Source of the DNA: Amycolatopsis benzoatilytica AK 16/65 | GTDB taxonomy: Bacteria > Actinomycetota > Actinomycetes > Mycobacteriales > Pseudonocardiaceae | Assembly: GCF_000383915.1 (NCBI RefSeq) | Contig: NZ_KB912942.1 | Location: 6,954,413 to 7,018,412 of the forward strand | Reading direction: 5' to 3' | DNA: 64,000 nt | In this document: piece after piece, positions 38,176 through 47,980 of the stretch | Layout: each line of letters opens with the position of its first letter | Numbering within the stretch: the stretch's first letter is position 1 | The notes under the pieces: generated by a model | Told to the model about the DNA's origin: nothing | The model's database searches: none | What the model saw: only the letters and a program-made list of their open reading frames with translations | Position numbers and translations under genes: made by a program

Positions 38176-41100
38176 TCACAGCTCATCCAATACCGGCAGA
38201 GCGTCGATGATCTTCACGGACTCCAAGCTGACCGTCACGATCCGCTTGAGCAGATCCAGGATGTAACGGGGATCGTCGGACCATTCGTTGGGGTCGTTGA
38301 CGATGCCGCTGGCCTTGTCGGTCTTAACCTGATAGCGCTCCATAATCCACTCGATGGCCGAGCGCGCGCCGAGTGTGTAGCTGTACGCCTCCTCTGGGAT
38401 GCCGGACAACACAATGTTGCTGTTGAACACGATTCGGCTGCGGTCCTTGGCTGCTCCTTTGCCCCTGCCAAAGGCCATCTGCTGCACGCGGTACAACGAC
38501 TCCTCCGGCAGTCCGGGAGCAGCTGTAGTTGTCTCCTCAAGCTGGTATGGGGCGACGGCTTCGTACCCGACATGGAGGGTCACTAGTTCACGGCCAGCCT
38601 CGGTGAACTCCTTGAACTCCTTCACCTTGGGGATACGCGGCAACATCTTCTTCAGATCTGCGGCGAACTCGGTCCGATAGTTGGGCGAGTGCAGGAGCCC
38701 GTATACGTAGTAGAAGATGTCGTCCTTACTGATGCCCGATCCGTAGGTCTTCCGGTAGTCCGAGAGGATGTCATCAGTGATGTTGTCGACACGCGTGTAC
38801 TCCTCGCCGTTCCCGTCGCTCAATAGGTCGAACTGGCCACCGTCTACCTCAACCTTCTCGTAGGTGTAGCGGGGAAAAAAGCGACCGGTGCCTGATCCCC
38901 AGAACGCGAGATCAGGTACCAAATCTGTAGCGAGGACCGAAAAGGGTTTGTCCGATCCCGTGCCTGTCACGTAGAATCCGACGTTCTCCAGTTCTGGGTT
39001 CGGGAACATCCTGGGCAGCTGGTAGGTCATATCGTTCAGCAGCGAATTGAAGTACACCCGTTGCTTCGTGAACGGTCGGTAGGCGGCCGTGAAGACCCGC
39101 TCACTGTCGAAGGTGTACTTCTGGCCCTTCGCGATGCGAGTCTTGTCAGCGCGGTTCCAGCTGATCTTCCTCGGATCGAGGTCGATGAACTGCTCCACGT
39201 CCGTCGCAGCCGATACCGCGATTCCCTCCCGTTGGCGGTGCTCCTGGAATCTATCCACCTGACCGTTGTAGAAGTCGATCATCCGCTGCATGTTGGCGTT
39301 GAGCTTCTGCTCGGAGAAGTTGTAGACCCACGCGTCGCGGGCTGAGTTCAGTCCGCTGGAGTGCATGGCGAACACAGCTTGTTCCCTGAGTGCCTTGTCC
39401 TTGTGCGCCAGCGGACGGAAGGTGGCGAAGCGCTCGTCGCGTTGGTTGATCCAGTCACCCTCGGGACTGGGAACGATCCGCTGCCACTTGACGGCGTCGA
39501 GATCCTGGCTGGCGATGGTATCGAGCTTCTGTTCGCGGGTGAGGTAGTCGCCGATGTCACGGTAGAACAACTCGCAACCGGTTCCGGTCGTTGCGGTCCG
39601 GGTGCCGCCTTTGACAAGGAGCAGGATGGCGACAGTGCTTCGGCTGCCCGAGCCGAAGACCTTGCCCCCTTCCTTCCGGGACTGCTCGCCTGCCGTGCGC
39701 TGGTTGCCCCGCAGGTTGTAGCAGTAGATCGCGTCGAACTCCTCGGCAAGCGACTTGCGCAGTCCATCGGTGCTGGTGCCGTCGATGTACCCGCCGTTGG
39801 AAACGAAGCACACTACGCCCGTCTTGATACGGTCAGAAGCCCAGCGGATGGCGCGAATGTATGAGTCGTAGAGCTTATTCTTATTGACCACGGCCGACTT
39901 AGCCACGTACGTGTCTGCGATTCGACGGTCCAGGGCGTAGTACTTCTGGTTCTGGTTATTGTCGTTGACGCTGTCCTGGCCGACTGAATAGGGCGGGTTG
40001 CCGATGACGACGCGGATATCTTGGGCCTTCTGTCGCTTCACCCTCTTGTTGTTCTCGGGGAACATCTCCGCGTCGAGCGACTGGGCGTCCTCGGCCAGCT
40101 GGAAGGTGTCCGTAAGCACGATGCCATCGAACGGTGTGTAGCCGTTCTGGTGGAGTTGGTGGAAGGCGGCTTCGATGTTGACTGCGGCAATGTAGTAAGC
40201 GAGGAGCAGGATCTCGTTGGCGTGCAACTCGCGGGTGTACTTCCGCAGCAGGTCTTCGGGCTTGATCAACCCTGACTGGAGAAGCCGGACGATGAACGTG
40301 CCGGTGCCGGTGAACGGGTCGATGATCTGCACGCCCGGCGCGGACAGCGAGGTACCGAGGTGGCGTTCCAGGGCCTGGTTGGTGGCGCGGAGGATGAAGT
40401 CCACGATCGGGATAGGCGTGTAGACGATCCCGAAGGCGTCGGCGGCCTTGGGCAACGCGGTCTTGAAGAACTTCTCGTACAGCTCGGTGATGACCTTCTG
40501 CCGGCCCTCGTGGTTGTCGATGCCTTCTGCGCGCACACGGACCGAGGCGTAGAACGACTCCAGGGTCTCGACCTCCTTGCCCAGGGCCTGGTCGCCGAGG
40601 ATGTCGAGCATCTTCTGCATCGTCTGCGAGACGGGGTTCTTGGTGGAGAAGTCGTAGCCGGCGAACAGCGCGTCGAACACTGGTTTGGTGATCAGGTGCT
40701 GGGCGAGCATGTCGATGGCATCCGCCTTGCTGACGCCGGGGTTGATGTTGGAGCGCAGCTCGTTGAGGAACTTCTCGAACGCTGCCCGCTTGCCCGAGGC
40801 CGGGTCGTCCACGAGTGCGGTGATGCGGGCGACGTGCCGTTCGGCGATGGCCGCGACGTCCTTGGCCCAGTTCTCCCAGTAGGCGCGTTCGCCGACCTTG
40901 GTGACGATCTTGGCGTAGATCGCGTCGCGCCAGATCTCGACGGGGAGGTCCAGCGTGGCCTGCACACCGGCGGCGGCGCTGCCGGCATCGTTGGTTGAGC
41001 CGTCGCCGCCATCGCCGTCGAAGCCGACCGTGCCGATCATGATGTTGTTGGGCTTGCGCTTGTTCAGTTCGATCTTGTTGACGGTGGCGTTGAACCGGTC

Positions 41101-42993
41101 GTCGTGTGCCCGCAGCGCCTGGAGGACTTGCCAGACCACCTTATAGCGCTTGTTGTCCGACAACGCCTTGTCCGGTGCGACATCGGTGGGGACGCCGACG
41201 GGCAGGATGATGTAGCCGTAGTCCTTGCCCTCGGCTTTGCGCATGACCCGCCCAACGGACTGGACGACGTCGACGACGGAGTTGCGCGGGTTGAGGAACA
41301 GCACGGCGTCCAGATCAGGGACGTCGACACCTTCTGACAGGCAGCGTGCGTTGGACAGGATGCGGCAGCTGTTGGCCTCGGCGTCGGCCTTGAGCCAGTC
41401 GAGTTCGACGTTGCGCTGCAGCGCGTTGTAGCTGCCATCGACGTGCCGGACTTCGCAGCGCAGGGTGGCCTCGTCGGCGGCGTCATAAGCGCCGATCACC
41501 TCGGCGAAGCTGTCGGTGAGCTTCTTGGACTCCTTGATACTGCGGGAGAACGCAACCGCGCGGCGCATCGGCGGCGACCCGGGCGCGAAGCCCTCGCCAT
41601 CGGGCGTGCGGCCGGAGCGCTTGGACAGGCCGTTCCAGCAACCCACGATCTTCACCGCGTCGTCGAGGTTGATCTCGTTGTTCTCGTCGGCCACCTGGGA
41701 TTGCAACGACGTGGCGATGTACTTCTCGTCAACGGTGAGGATGAGGACCTTGTAGTCGGTGAGCAGGCCCTCGGCCACGGCCTTGCCGAACCCGAGGCGA
41801 TGGAACTCCGGGCCATAGAGGGCCTCGTCGTCCATCGAGCACAGCTCGGCAGAGTTCTGCTGGGCGGAGGTCTTGGTGTTGTCATCGAACAGGCGCGGTG
41901 TCGCGGTCATGTAGAGCCGCTTCGTCGCCTTGATGACGGTGTTGTCGTGCACTTTGACGAACTGGGACTCGTCCTGACCGGCCAGGGTCACACCGGTCGT
42001 ACGGTGCGCCTCGTCGCAGATCACCAGGTCGAAGTCAGGAAAGCCAGCCTGCTGCGCGGCCGAGACGGTGGTGATCGACTGGTAGGTGGAAAAGATCACG
42101 GTCAGCGGCGTGGCGCCATCCGTCCGAGCGACCTGCGCAACCAGCTTGGCGGTGTCGGTGGTCGCCGGGAACGCGAGGTCGTGGACGCCGATGTCCTCGG
42201 ACTCGGACCGCTTGCCGACCTTGGTGTCCGAGCACACCGCGAAGGTCCGCATCGGCGTCTGCGTTTGCGCGGTCCACTCCCGCAGCGTCTGGGACAGCAG
42301 CGAGATCGACGGGACCAGGAACAGGACGTTGGTCGGCTGGCCGTCCCGCTCGGCCGCGAGGCGTTCGGCCACCTTCAGCGAGGTGAACGTCTTACCCGTC
42401 CCGCAGGCCATGATCAGCTTGCCCCGGTCGTGGGCCGCGAAGCCGTCGAACACGGCGTCGACGGCCTCCTGCTGGTGGGGCCGCAGCGTCTTCTTGTGTT
42501 CGAGCCGCAGCTCGATGTCGATGCCGGGCCGAGGCCAGGCGAGGTCCCATCGGATCGGGCTCTGCCCGATGTCAGCAAGCCCCACCCGTGAGACCGGGAT
42601 GCGCTGATCGTCCAGGGCGTCCTCGGCGTGCTGGCCCCACTTGTCGGTGGTGGAGATGATGATCCGGCTGGTGAATGGCGCCTTGCCCGACGCGGTGAAG
42701 AAGGAGTCGATGTCGGACTTTTGCACGTAGTGATCTGGCTCGTAGAACTTGCACTGGATCGCGCAAAAGCCGCCGGTCTCGCGTTCCTCGGCGACGATGT
42801 CGATCCCGGTGTCCGGTTTGCCGGCGCGGCCCGGCCAGTCCGCCCACATCCACACCTCGGAGAACTTCTCCGCATACAACGGGTCCAGCTTCAGATACTG
42901 GACCATCAACCGCTCGAACTTGTCGCCCCGTTCTCGGTTGGACACCGGGAGGGCACGGAAGGCTTCCAGGATGTCGTGAACCGTGGTGGCCAA
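38176..42993 (-). CDS. Type ISP single-polypeptide restriction-modification enzyme
   Basis: A 1605-residue protein from a TTG at 42993, nine bases after GGGGGA. Domains in order: an Mrr-like nuclease (D65 in TGIDIV, Q80-x-K82 in AIQCKFY); a SF2 translocase with Walker A MACGTGKTFTSL, DEAH box VICDEAHRTTG, motif III YMTATPR and motif VI VQSVGRVMRKAEG; a helical coupler. Then comes an N6-adenine methyltransferase with DPFTGTGTFIVR and VIGNPPYSVGQ, and a C-terminal target-recognition domain. This is the LlaGI/LlaBIII plan: one protein methylates one strand of its site and cleaves when two translocating enzymes collide. No separate methylase or specificity gene is needed. Confidence 0.92.
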   Translation of the reverse strand: MATTVHDILEAFRALPVSNRERGDKFERLMVQYLKLDPLYAEKFSEVWMWADWPGRAGKPDTGIDIVAEERETGGFCAIQCKFYEPDHYVQKSDIDSFFTASGKAPFTSRIIISTTDKWGQHAEDALDDQRIPVSRVGLADIGQSPIRWDLAWPRPGIDIELRLEHKKTLRPHQQEAVDAVFDGFAAHDRGKLIMACGTGKTFTSLKVAERLAAERDGQPTNVLFLVPSISLLSQTLREWTAQTQTPMRTFAVCSDTKVGKRSESEDIGVHDLAFPATTDTAKLVAQVARTDGATPLTVIFSTYQSITTVSAAQQAGFPDFDLVICDEAHRTTGVTLAGQDESQFVKVHDNTVIKATKRLYMTATPRLFDDNTKTSAQQNSAELCSMDDEALYGPEFHRLGFGKAVAEGLLTDYKVLILTVDEKYIATSLQSQVADENNEINLDDAVKIVGCWNGLSKRSGRTPDGEGFAPGSPPMRRAVAFSRSIKESKKLTDSFAEVIGAYDAADEATLRCEVRHVDGSYNALQRNVELDWLKADAEANSCRILSNARCLSEGVDVPDLDAVLFLNPRNSVVDVVQSVGRVMRKAEGKDYGYIILPVGVPTDVAPDKALSDNKRYKVVWQVLQALRAHDDRFNATVNKIELNKRKPNNIMIGTVGFDGDGGDGSTNDAGSAAAGVQATLDLPVEIWRDAIYAKIVTKVGERAYWENWAKDVAAIAERHVARITALVDDPASGKRAAFEKFLNELRSNINPGVSKADAIDMLAQHLITKPVFDALFAGYDFSTKNPVSQTMQKMLDILGDQALGKEVETLESFYASVRVRAEGIDNHEGRQKVITELYEKFFKTALPKAADAFGIVYTPIPIVDFILRATNQALERHLGTSLSAPGVQIIDPFTGTGTFIVRLLQSGLIKPEDLLRKYTRELHANEILLLAYYIAAVNIEAAFHQLHQNGYTPFDGIVLTDTFQLAEDAQSLDAEMFPENNKRVKRQKAQDIRVVIGNPPYSVGQDSVNDNNQNQKYYALDRRIADTYVAKSAVVNKNKLYDSYIRAIRWASDRIKTGVVCFVSNGGYIDGTSTDGLRKSLAEEFDAIYCYNLRGNQRTAGEQSRKEGGKVFGSGSRSTVAILLLVKGGTRTATTGTGCELFYRDIGDYLTREQKLDTIASQDLDAVKWQRIVPSPEGDWINQRDERFATFRPLAHKDKALREQAVFAMHSSGLNSARDAWVYNFSEQKLNANMQRMIDFYNGQVDRFQEHRQREGIAVSAATDVEQFIDLDPRKISWNRADKTRIAKGQKYTFDSERVFTAAYRPFTKQRVYFNSLLNDMTYQLPRMFPNPELENVGFYVTGTGSDKPFSVLATDLVPDLAFWGSGTGRFFPRYTYEKVEVDGGQFDLLSDGNGEEYTRVDNITDDILSDYRKTYGSGISKDDIFYYVYGLLHSPNYRTEFAADLKKMLPRIPKVKEFKEFTEAGRELVTLHVGYEAVAPYQLEETTTAAPGLPEESLYRVQQMAFGRGKGAAKDRSRIVFNSNIVLSGIPEEAYSYTLGARSAIEWIMERYQVKTDKASGIVNDPNEWSDDPRYILDLLKRIVTVSLESVKIIDALPVLDEL

Positions 42994-43256
42994 CTGGCGA
43001 TCTCCCCCTGCTCGTCGTCCGGCGCCACTCCAGCCCGGAGCGGGTTATGGAAAGACCAACTTTAGCGGGCAGCACCTTCTCGAGTGCGCAGCACACCACG
43101 TCCTCCGGGCTTGAGTATCCCGCCACCCGGCGCGAACGTCCGCCACTATGGCTGACCAGCGCCGGAGCGTCCTCCGGCCTTGGCGTTGCTCGTCGTGGGA
43201 GACTCCAGCGGTTGGTGGTCTCGCGCGAGGCCACGGATTCCGGGAGGCACGCTGAG

Positions 43257-45467
43257 GTGACGACCGTGGACGCCGACCCGTACGCCGCGTACACGGAGCA
43301 GGCCGAAGACTACGACGTCGGCTGGGCCGAGCTGGACGAGGTGCTGCCCCCGTTCACCGCCGGGCTGCTTGCCGCAGCGGGCCGGCTGTTGGCGACGCTG
43401 GCCTACCGGGACGCCCTCGACTACGGCGACCGGCCGTTCAAGCGGCGCTCGCCCAAGGCCCGGCACCGGGTGCTGGCCAAGCTGCCGACCGACTGCGATC
43501 GACAGGACCAGGCATTCCGGTTGCGGTTAGCCCGATCGCTGAACGATCTGGCTGGCGACATCGAGGCTGGCCGCGCGCCCCTGCCACGATGCACAGGCGA
43601 GCGCCACGCCCTCGAACTGATGATCGACTGCGCGCCCCAGCTGCTGGCCTGTTCCGACGCGGAGCTGCGCCAGCTCGGTATCCCCGTGCCCGACACGAGC
43701 GACGAGTACGACTACCACGCCCCGTACTGGGATCCGGTGTGGTCGGAGTTCATCGTCGATGGCGCCGAGGACAGCATCCCGGAGGCCCAGGCCACCGCGG
43801 AGGATCAGGACCAGCCTGAGCCTCCACCCGACGGCTGGACCGCACCTCGGTTCTGGTTCTCCCCGTACGGGATCACCACCGTCCGTGACCCCGGCCGCAG
43901 GCACCCCGATTGGGTGACGGCATCCCTCGACGGCAGCGAGGTCGTCGAGCCAGAGCCGCAGGAGTTCGCGCGGGCCGCGCGGCTGCTCGGCTTCACCGAC
44001 CGCGCGGATCCCTGGCAGGCGTACACCGACGAGTACCGCGATGAGGGCAGGTGTCTGGCGGAGGTACTCACCCCGCTGGGCGCGGCGCTGCTGGAGGCCG
44101 CGGCCCGCGAGCTGGTGGCCCGCGGCTACGAGGAGGTCGTGGCCTACGGCGACCGGCCATTCGACCGGGATGCCGCCGAGGACGACTACTCGGAGGACGA
44201 CTCGGACGACGGGTTCCTCGCGTTGCTGCCGCCGGTGTGCGATGGCCAGAACGCCGCGTGGCGGCTGGCGATGGTCCGCGCGGTGAACGACCTCGCCGAG
44301 GACCTGCGGGCCGGGCGCGCTCCGCTGCCCCGGTGCAACGCCGAGGAGATAGCACTGCACCTGATCCTGAGCTGGGCCGCCGCGCTGCTCGAGGACCTGG
44401 ACGACCCGCAGGTCGCCGCCGAGCACGGTGTGCCGACGCGGGAGGCGTTCACGGTGCGGCACCGGCAGTTCGCGCAGATGCGGGAGACCTTCCTGCAAGA
44501 CGACGACTTCATGATGTTCTACGACGCTGGCATGGCCGAGGTCGCGGGCGACCCCGATCACCTGGCCATGCGGTACCTGCACGTCGGGGACATTCGCCCG
44601 CCGTCCTGGTGGTGGACGTTCGGCAACCTGCGGCCCCGCGACGCCGCCCGCGGCTTCGACCCGCGGGTCCTCGAACGCCTGGCTTCCTCACCTGCCCTGC
44701 GGTTCACCGGCCCCGAGGGCGTGGGCGAGCCGGAGGGCAGCGACACGATCCCGGTGTTGTCGGCGGGGCTGGTCGAGGAGTTCGAGCTGTTCGTGGGCCT
44801 TGCACAGCGCCGCTTCTTCGACCGGCGCTGCGCCGTCGCGATGGCCCGCTCGCTGGCCCGCCTGTTGACCGCGTTCCTCGACGCCCCGGACCTGCACGTC
44901 CACCGGGTCTGGATGCTGGGACAGTGCGCCGTCGTCGGTGAGGAGATGCTGATCGTCGACGAGGACTTCAGTATCGACGGACACCGCCACACCTGGCGCC
45001 TGCACGCCGACCAGACCGACGGCCAGGCTCGGACGTGGACGTTGCGGCTGCTGGCCGACTGCTCTACGAAGATCCTCCTCCAATATGCCACCGCCGCCCC
45101 TGAACTCCTGCTGGACATGGACCACAAGGCGCCACCGCCCGTCGACCAGGCCCTTCCGCAGACACTTGCCGAACGCTCCCGCGCTATGGGCCAGTCCACG
45201 ACGCTGGCCGGGTTCCTGCGGTACCGCCGACGCATCCTCGGCGTGGACGTCGGCGACGTCGCCGAGGCCGCGATCCTGCCCAGCGCGGTGGTCGCGGGTT
45301 GGGAGGCAGGCGGCCCGGCCGCCCCATCCCAGCTGATTCGCTGCGCACCCGTCCTGCAGCTACCCGAGGCCGTCCTGCTCACTGCGGCCGACGGTCGCCG
45401 GGATCCCGGATACTGGCCCTTGCCCGCCATCCGGGCCACCGCGCACGGCTCGGAGGGCGCGGAATAG
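43257..45467 (+). CDS. Large unknown protein with an internal duplication
   Basis: A 736-residue protein from the GTG at 43257, nine bases after GGAGG; upstream residues in the same frame are not protein-like. Residues about 7-150 and 251-400 are clear copies of one module. Paired motifs are DPYAAYTEQ/DPWQAYTDE, DYGDRPFKRR/AYGDRPFDRD, RLARSLNDLAGDIEAGRAPL/MVRAVNDLAEDLRAGRAPL. A third region (450-620) is helical, and the C-terminus (TTLAGFLRYRRRILGVDVGD) resembles an XRE-type helix-turn-helix. It is divergent from the Type ISP enzyme. A regulatory or scaffold role is possible; no enzymatic motif is visible. Confidence 0.7.
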   Translation: MTTVDADPYAAYTEQAEDYDVGWAELDEVLPPFTAGLLAAAGRLLATLAYRDALDYGDRPFKRRSPKARHRVLAKLPTDCDRQDQAFRLRLARSLNDLAGDIEAGRAPLPRCTGERHALELMIDCAPQLLACSDAELRQLGIPVPDTSDEYDYHAPYWDPVWSEFIVDGAEDSIPEAQATAEDQDQPEPPPDGWTAPRFWFSPYGITTVRDPGRRHPDWVTASLDGSEVVEPEPQEFARAARLLGFTDRADPWQAYTDEYRDEGRCLAEVLTPLGAALLEAAARELVARGYEEVVAYGDRPFDRDAAEDDYSEDDSDDGFLALLPPVCDGQNAAWRLAMVRAVNDLAEDLRAGRAPLPRCNAEEIALHLILSWAAALLEDLDDPQVAAEHGVPTREAFTVRHRQFAQMRETFLQDDDFMMFYDAGMAEVAGDPDHLAMRYLHVGDIRPPSWWWTFGNLRPRDAARGFDPRVLERLASSPALRFTGPEGVGEPEGSDTIPVLSAGLVEEFELFVGLAQRRFFDRRCAVAMARSLARLLTAFLDAPDLHVHRVWMLGQCAVVGEEMLIVDEDFSIDGHRHTWRLHADQTDGQARTWTLRLLADCSTKILLQYATAAPELLLDMDHKAPPPVDQALPQTLAERSRAMGQSTTLAGFLRYRRRILGVDVGDVAEAAILPSAVVAGWEAGGPAAPSQLIRCAPVLQLPEAVLLTAADGRRDPGYWPLPAIRATAHGSEGAE

Positions 45468-46013
45468 TGGACATCCGGCCATGTCGAGAGGCGGACCTGG
45501 AACTGCTCGAAGCCCATATGCCCTCGCCCGGCCGGACCCGGCGACATGCGATGCGTTTCGACCGCCAGCAAGAGGGTCTCAGCACGCTCCTCGTTGCCTG
45601 GTCCGGCGAGATTCCCGTTGGAACAGCGCAGATCTTGTGGCAGGGGATGCGCGGCACCCGAGATCAACCGGTGCTTTCCCGACTGCCCCGAGCTGAACGG
45701 CCTCGGGGTGTGGCCGCCGGAACGCCGGTCCCACGGCATCGGAACGGCGATCCTCCGCGCGGCCGAGGCCCATGTCCAGCGCCGCGGGTATCGCCGGATC
45801 GGGCTGGGTGTCGACGACGCGAACCACCGGGCGGGAGCGCTCTACCTCCGGCTCGGCTACCAGGAGACCGGCTGCCACTATCTCGACCGCTACCACTACA
45901 TCGACGAGCACGGAACGCGCCACGAAGTCGCAGACCCCGCCCGGTTTCTGATCAAACAGCTACCGGCAGCACCCACCCGAAGGGGCGGCTCCAGCCGAGT
46001 GAGCGCGAGCTGA
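45467..46013 (+). pseudogene. GNAT acetyltransferase with a mid-gene frameshift
   Basis: The start GTG at 45467 overlaps the last base of the previous stop. The first 60 residues (VDIRPCREADLELLEAH to VGTAQILWQG) are a GNAT N-terminus. After the G-run at 45643-45646 the family sequence continues in the next frame: EINRCFPDCPELNGLGVWPP, then the acetyl-CoA loop RRSHGIGTAILRAAE and LGVDDANHRAGALYLRLGYQ. Deleting one base in 45643-45647 restores a full protein of about 181 residues. In the original frame the rest is Arg/Pro-rich. It is either a recent inactivation or a sequencing error. Confidence 0.78.
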
Positions 46014-46021
46014 CGCCGAGG

Positions 46022-46861
46022 TCAGCCAGCCGCGGGCGCCGTGAGTTGGAAGGTCAGTCGGGTCGCCGTCACGTGGTCCCAGTCCACGGTGACCAGGACG
46101 CGGGCATGGTTGGCGAGGGCGTCCAGATCCGCTGGCTCGAAGGTATTGCCGGCCGCTCGCCGTTCGGTTCGGATGTCCCCGCTGTCGCGCAACGAGAGAA
46201 GGCCCGCGCGGATCTGGTCCGGCGAGTACCGGCATTCCCCGGATAGTCGGTCCATTGTGGTGAGCAGTGGTTCCTGGGCGTGCACGTTGAAATGGCTCAG
46301 CAGCGCGGAGACCGCCGGTCCCGCCGCAGCATCGCGCCGGAGCTTCTGGTCTTGGCGCACCCACTCCGCTGGCATCGGCAGCACGTCGGCGGGCGACGGA
46401 ACCACGGGGGCCAGCCGCCATCGATGCCGGGCGTCCGAGGACACCTCGTGTGTCAGGACACCGAGGTCGACCAGCAACGTCGCCAGGTCCGCCACGGTCA
46501 CGGGTACGGGGCGATCCGCGGTGGCGAGCACGCTGGTGAACAAGGCGCGACGCCGTTCGTCTAGCTCACGCTGCTCCCGCCGTTCCTCCTCGTCAGCGGG
46601 CTCCATGCCGACGAGTGGTTCGAGATCGGTTTCCCAGTCCAACGGGTCGCTGGGGCGCACCGGATCATCGGGTGAAGGGCGGCGCAGCACGGCGTCGAGG
46701 TCGCCGTCGAAGTCGTGCGCGGCGGCCAGCGCGACCGCCTCGATGATCTCCTCGCCGTTCCACGGCAGAACGCGAGACCAAGAGGTTTCGGACAGCTCCA
46801 TGCTCAGCCGCATGTACTCATCCGTGAACAGCCCGCGCAGCTGGTCATGCTTCTGCGCCAC
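46022..46861 (-). CDS. Unknown cytoplasmic protein
   Basis: About 279 residues from the GTG at 46861. The N-terminus (QLRGLFTDEYMRLSMELSET) is helical, and the central part is acidic with a basic helix (DEEERREQRELDERRRALFT). The C-terminus contains FNVHAQEPLLTTMDRLSGEC and PDQIRAGLLSLRDSGDIRTE, reminiscent of a winged helix, and ends in a beta strand (VTVDWDHVTATRLTFQLTAP). I do not recognise the family. It is convergent with the frameshifted GNAT gene, eight bases apart, and is not obviously linked to its neighbours. Confidence 0.6.
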   Translation of the reverse strand: MAQKHDQLRGLFTDEYMRLSMELSETSWSRVLPWNGEEIIEAVALAAAHDFDGDLDAVLRRPSPDDPVRPSDPLDWETDLEPLVGMEPADEEERREQRELDERRRALFTSVLATADRPVPVTVADLATLLVDLGVLTHEVSSDARHRWRLAPVVPSPADVLPMPAEWVRQDQKLRRDAAAGPAVSALLSHFNVHAQEPLLTTMDRLSGECRYSPDQIRAGLLSLRDSGDIRTERRAAGNTFEPADLDALANHARVLVTVDWDHVTATRLTFQLTAPAAG

Positions 46862-47059
46862 TGGAGATCGTCCCCTTCCACGCTCCGCGCGATCGCGGTT
46901 CAGGCACGGACGCTAGTCACGGGGTGCTCGGGTTGTAGCCGACACGCGAGCCGCTCCACAGCCGTCACTCGAAGGAGTGACCCGGTGTCCATGGGGACTT
47001 CGCCGCAGGCAGGCGGTGTCGACCCGCTTGCTTGTCGAGATCCAGCCGTCTGGTCGCGG

Positions 47060-47980
47060 TCATGAACGTCGGAGGTGGCTGAGCAGTCGAATCAACAGCG
47101 GCCGGTGGTCGGCGAGGTCGAAGATCAGCAACGGCGTGGCCTCGGCCTCTGGCTGCCAGGCCACGGGCGCGGCCAGCCGGTTGTGGAACACGATCCACCA
47201 CTTGGCCTCGGCGTGGGGCGTTGCCCAGCGGGGTTTGTGCCAGGACAGCCGGCCACTGAAGTGGAATGCGGCGGTGATCAGCCTTGCCTCGCGGCTGTCT
47301 GGCGGCAGCGTGGTCGGGTCGAGTTGGCAGCGTGCGGCCAGCTGGGTCGGGTTGAGGGTGAACAGGTCCCCGGCGCGGTGGATGCAGGTGATCACGTCGA
47401 AGGCTCGGCCACCGCTGCCCGGACGACACGGTAAGCAGAACTCGTCGCCCGTACCGGCGACGAGGTAGAAGTCGGCCGGGCGGGTGCTACACCAGGCCGG
47501 CGGCCGGCGGGCGGCCCGTACCGTGGGTGCGATCATGTCGAGCAACTCCTGGCGTGCCCGTTCGGCAGCGGGGTGTCCGCCTCCCCGTTGCTGGAACCGT
47601 TCGACCGCGTGCGGCAGCACGTTGACCTGGTTGAGCAGGTCCCATCCCGTCAATCGGAAGGGATCGGCCTGGCCAGTGTCGCCGTCGCGGCGGTGAGGGC
47701 GGGGAAAGGCGATGCAGTTCGTCGCGATCCACTGGGCGTGGCCGTCTCGATCGGCGGCCAACGGCAGCACGAGCATGTCCTCGACCACCACGAAGTATCC
47801 CGACGGGCTCCGGCGGCCCGCGACCGGCGCCGGCAGCCGATCCGTGACCTCGCCGTTTTCCGAGACCACAGCGTGCAGCCATGCTCGGGCCTGCTCGCGG
47901 CCAGCGAGCCCGAACGCTTCCGCGCAGGCGTCGGCGCACCGGTTGGTCACCACGATCGGCCAATCGCTGATGCCGGTCAC
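47060..47980 (-). CDS. Unknown protein coupled to the NERD gene
   Basis: A 306-residue protein from the GTG at 47980, overlapping the NERD stop as GTGA, so the two are made together. Readable segments are an N-terminal VVTNRCADACAEAFGLAGRE, a strand pair SPSGYFVVVEDMLVLPLAAD, a motif RPADFYLVAGTGDEFCLPCR and FDVITCIHRAG. There is no known catalytic signature, and no signal peptide. Its tight pairing with a membrane NERD protein suggests a partner protein, perhaps an effector or immunity-like factor; this is inference only. Confidence 0.6.
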   Translation of the reverse strand: MTGISDWPIVVTNRCADACAEAFGLAGREQARAWLHAVVSENGEVTDRLPAPVAGRRSPSGYFVVVEDMLVLPLAADRDGHAQWIATNCIAFPRPHRRDGDTGQADPFRLTGWDLLNQVNVLPHAVERFQQRGGGHPAAERARQELLDMIAPTVRAARRPPAWCSTRPADFYLVAGTGDEFCLPCRPGSGGRAFDVITCIHRAGDLFTLNPTQLAARCQLDPTTLPPDSREARLITAAFHFSGRLSWHKPRWATPHAEAKWWIVFHNRLAAPVAWQPEAEATPLLIFDLADHRPLLIRLLSHLRRS

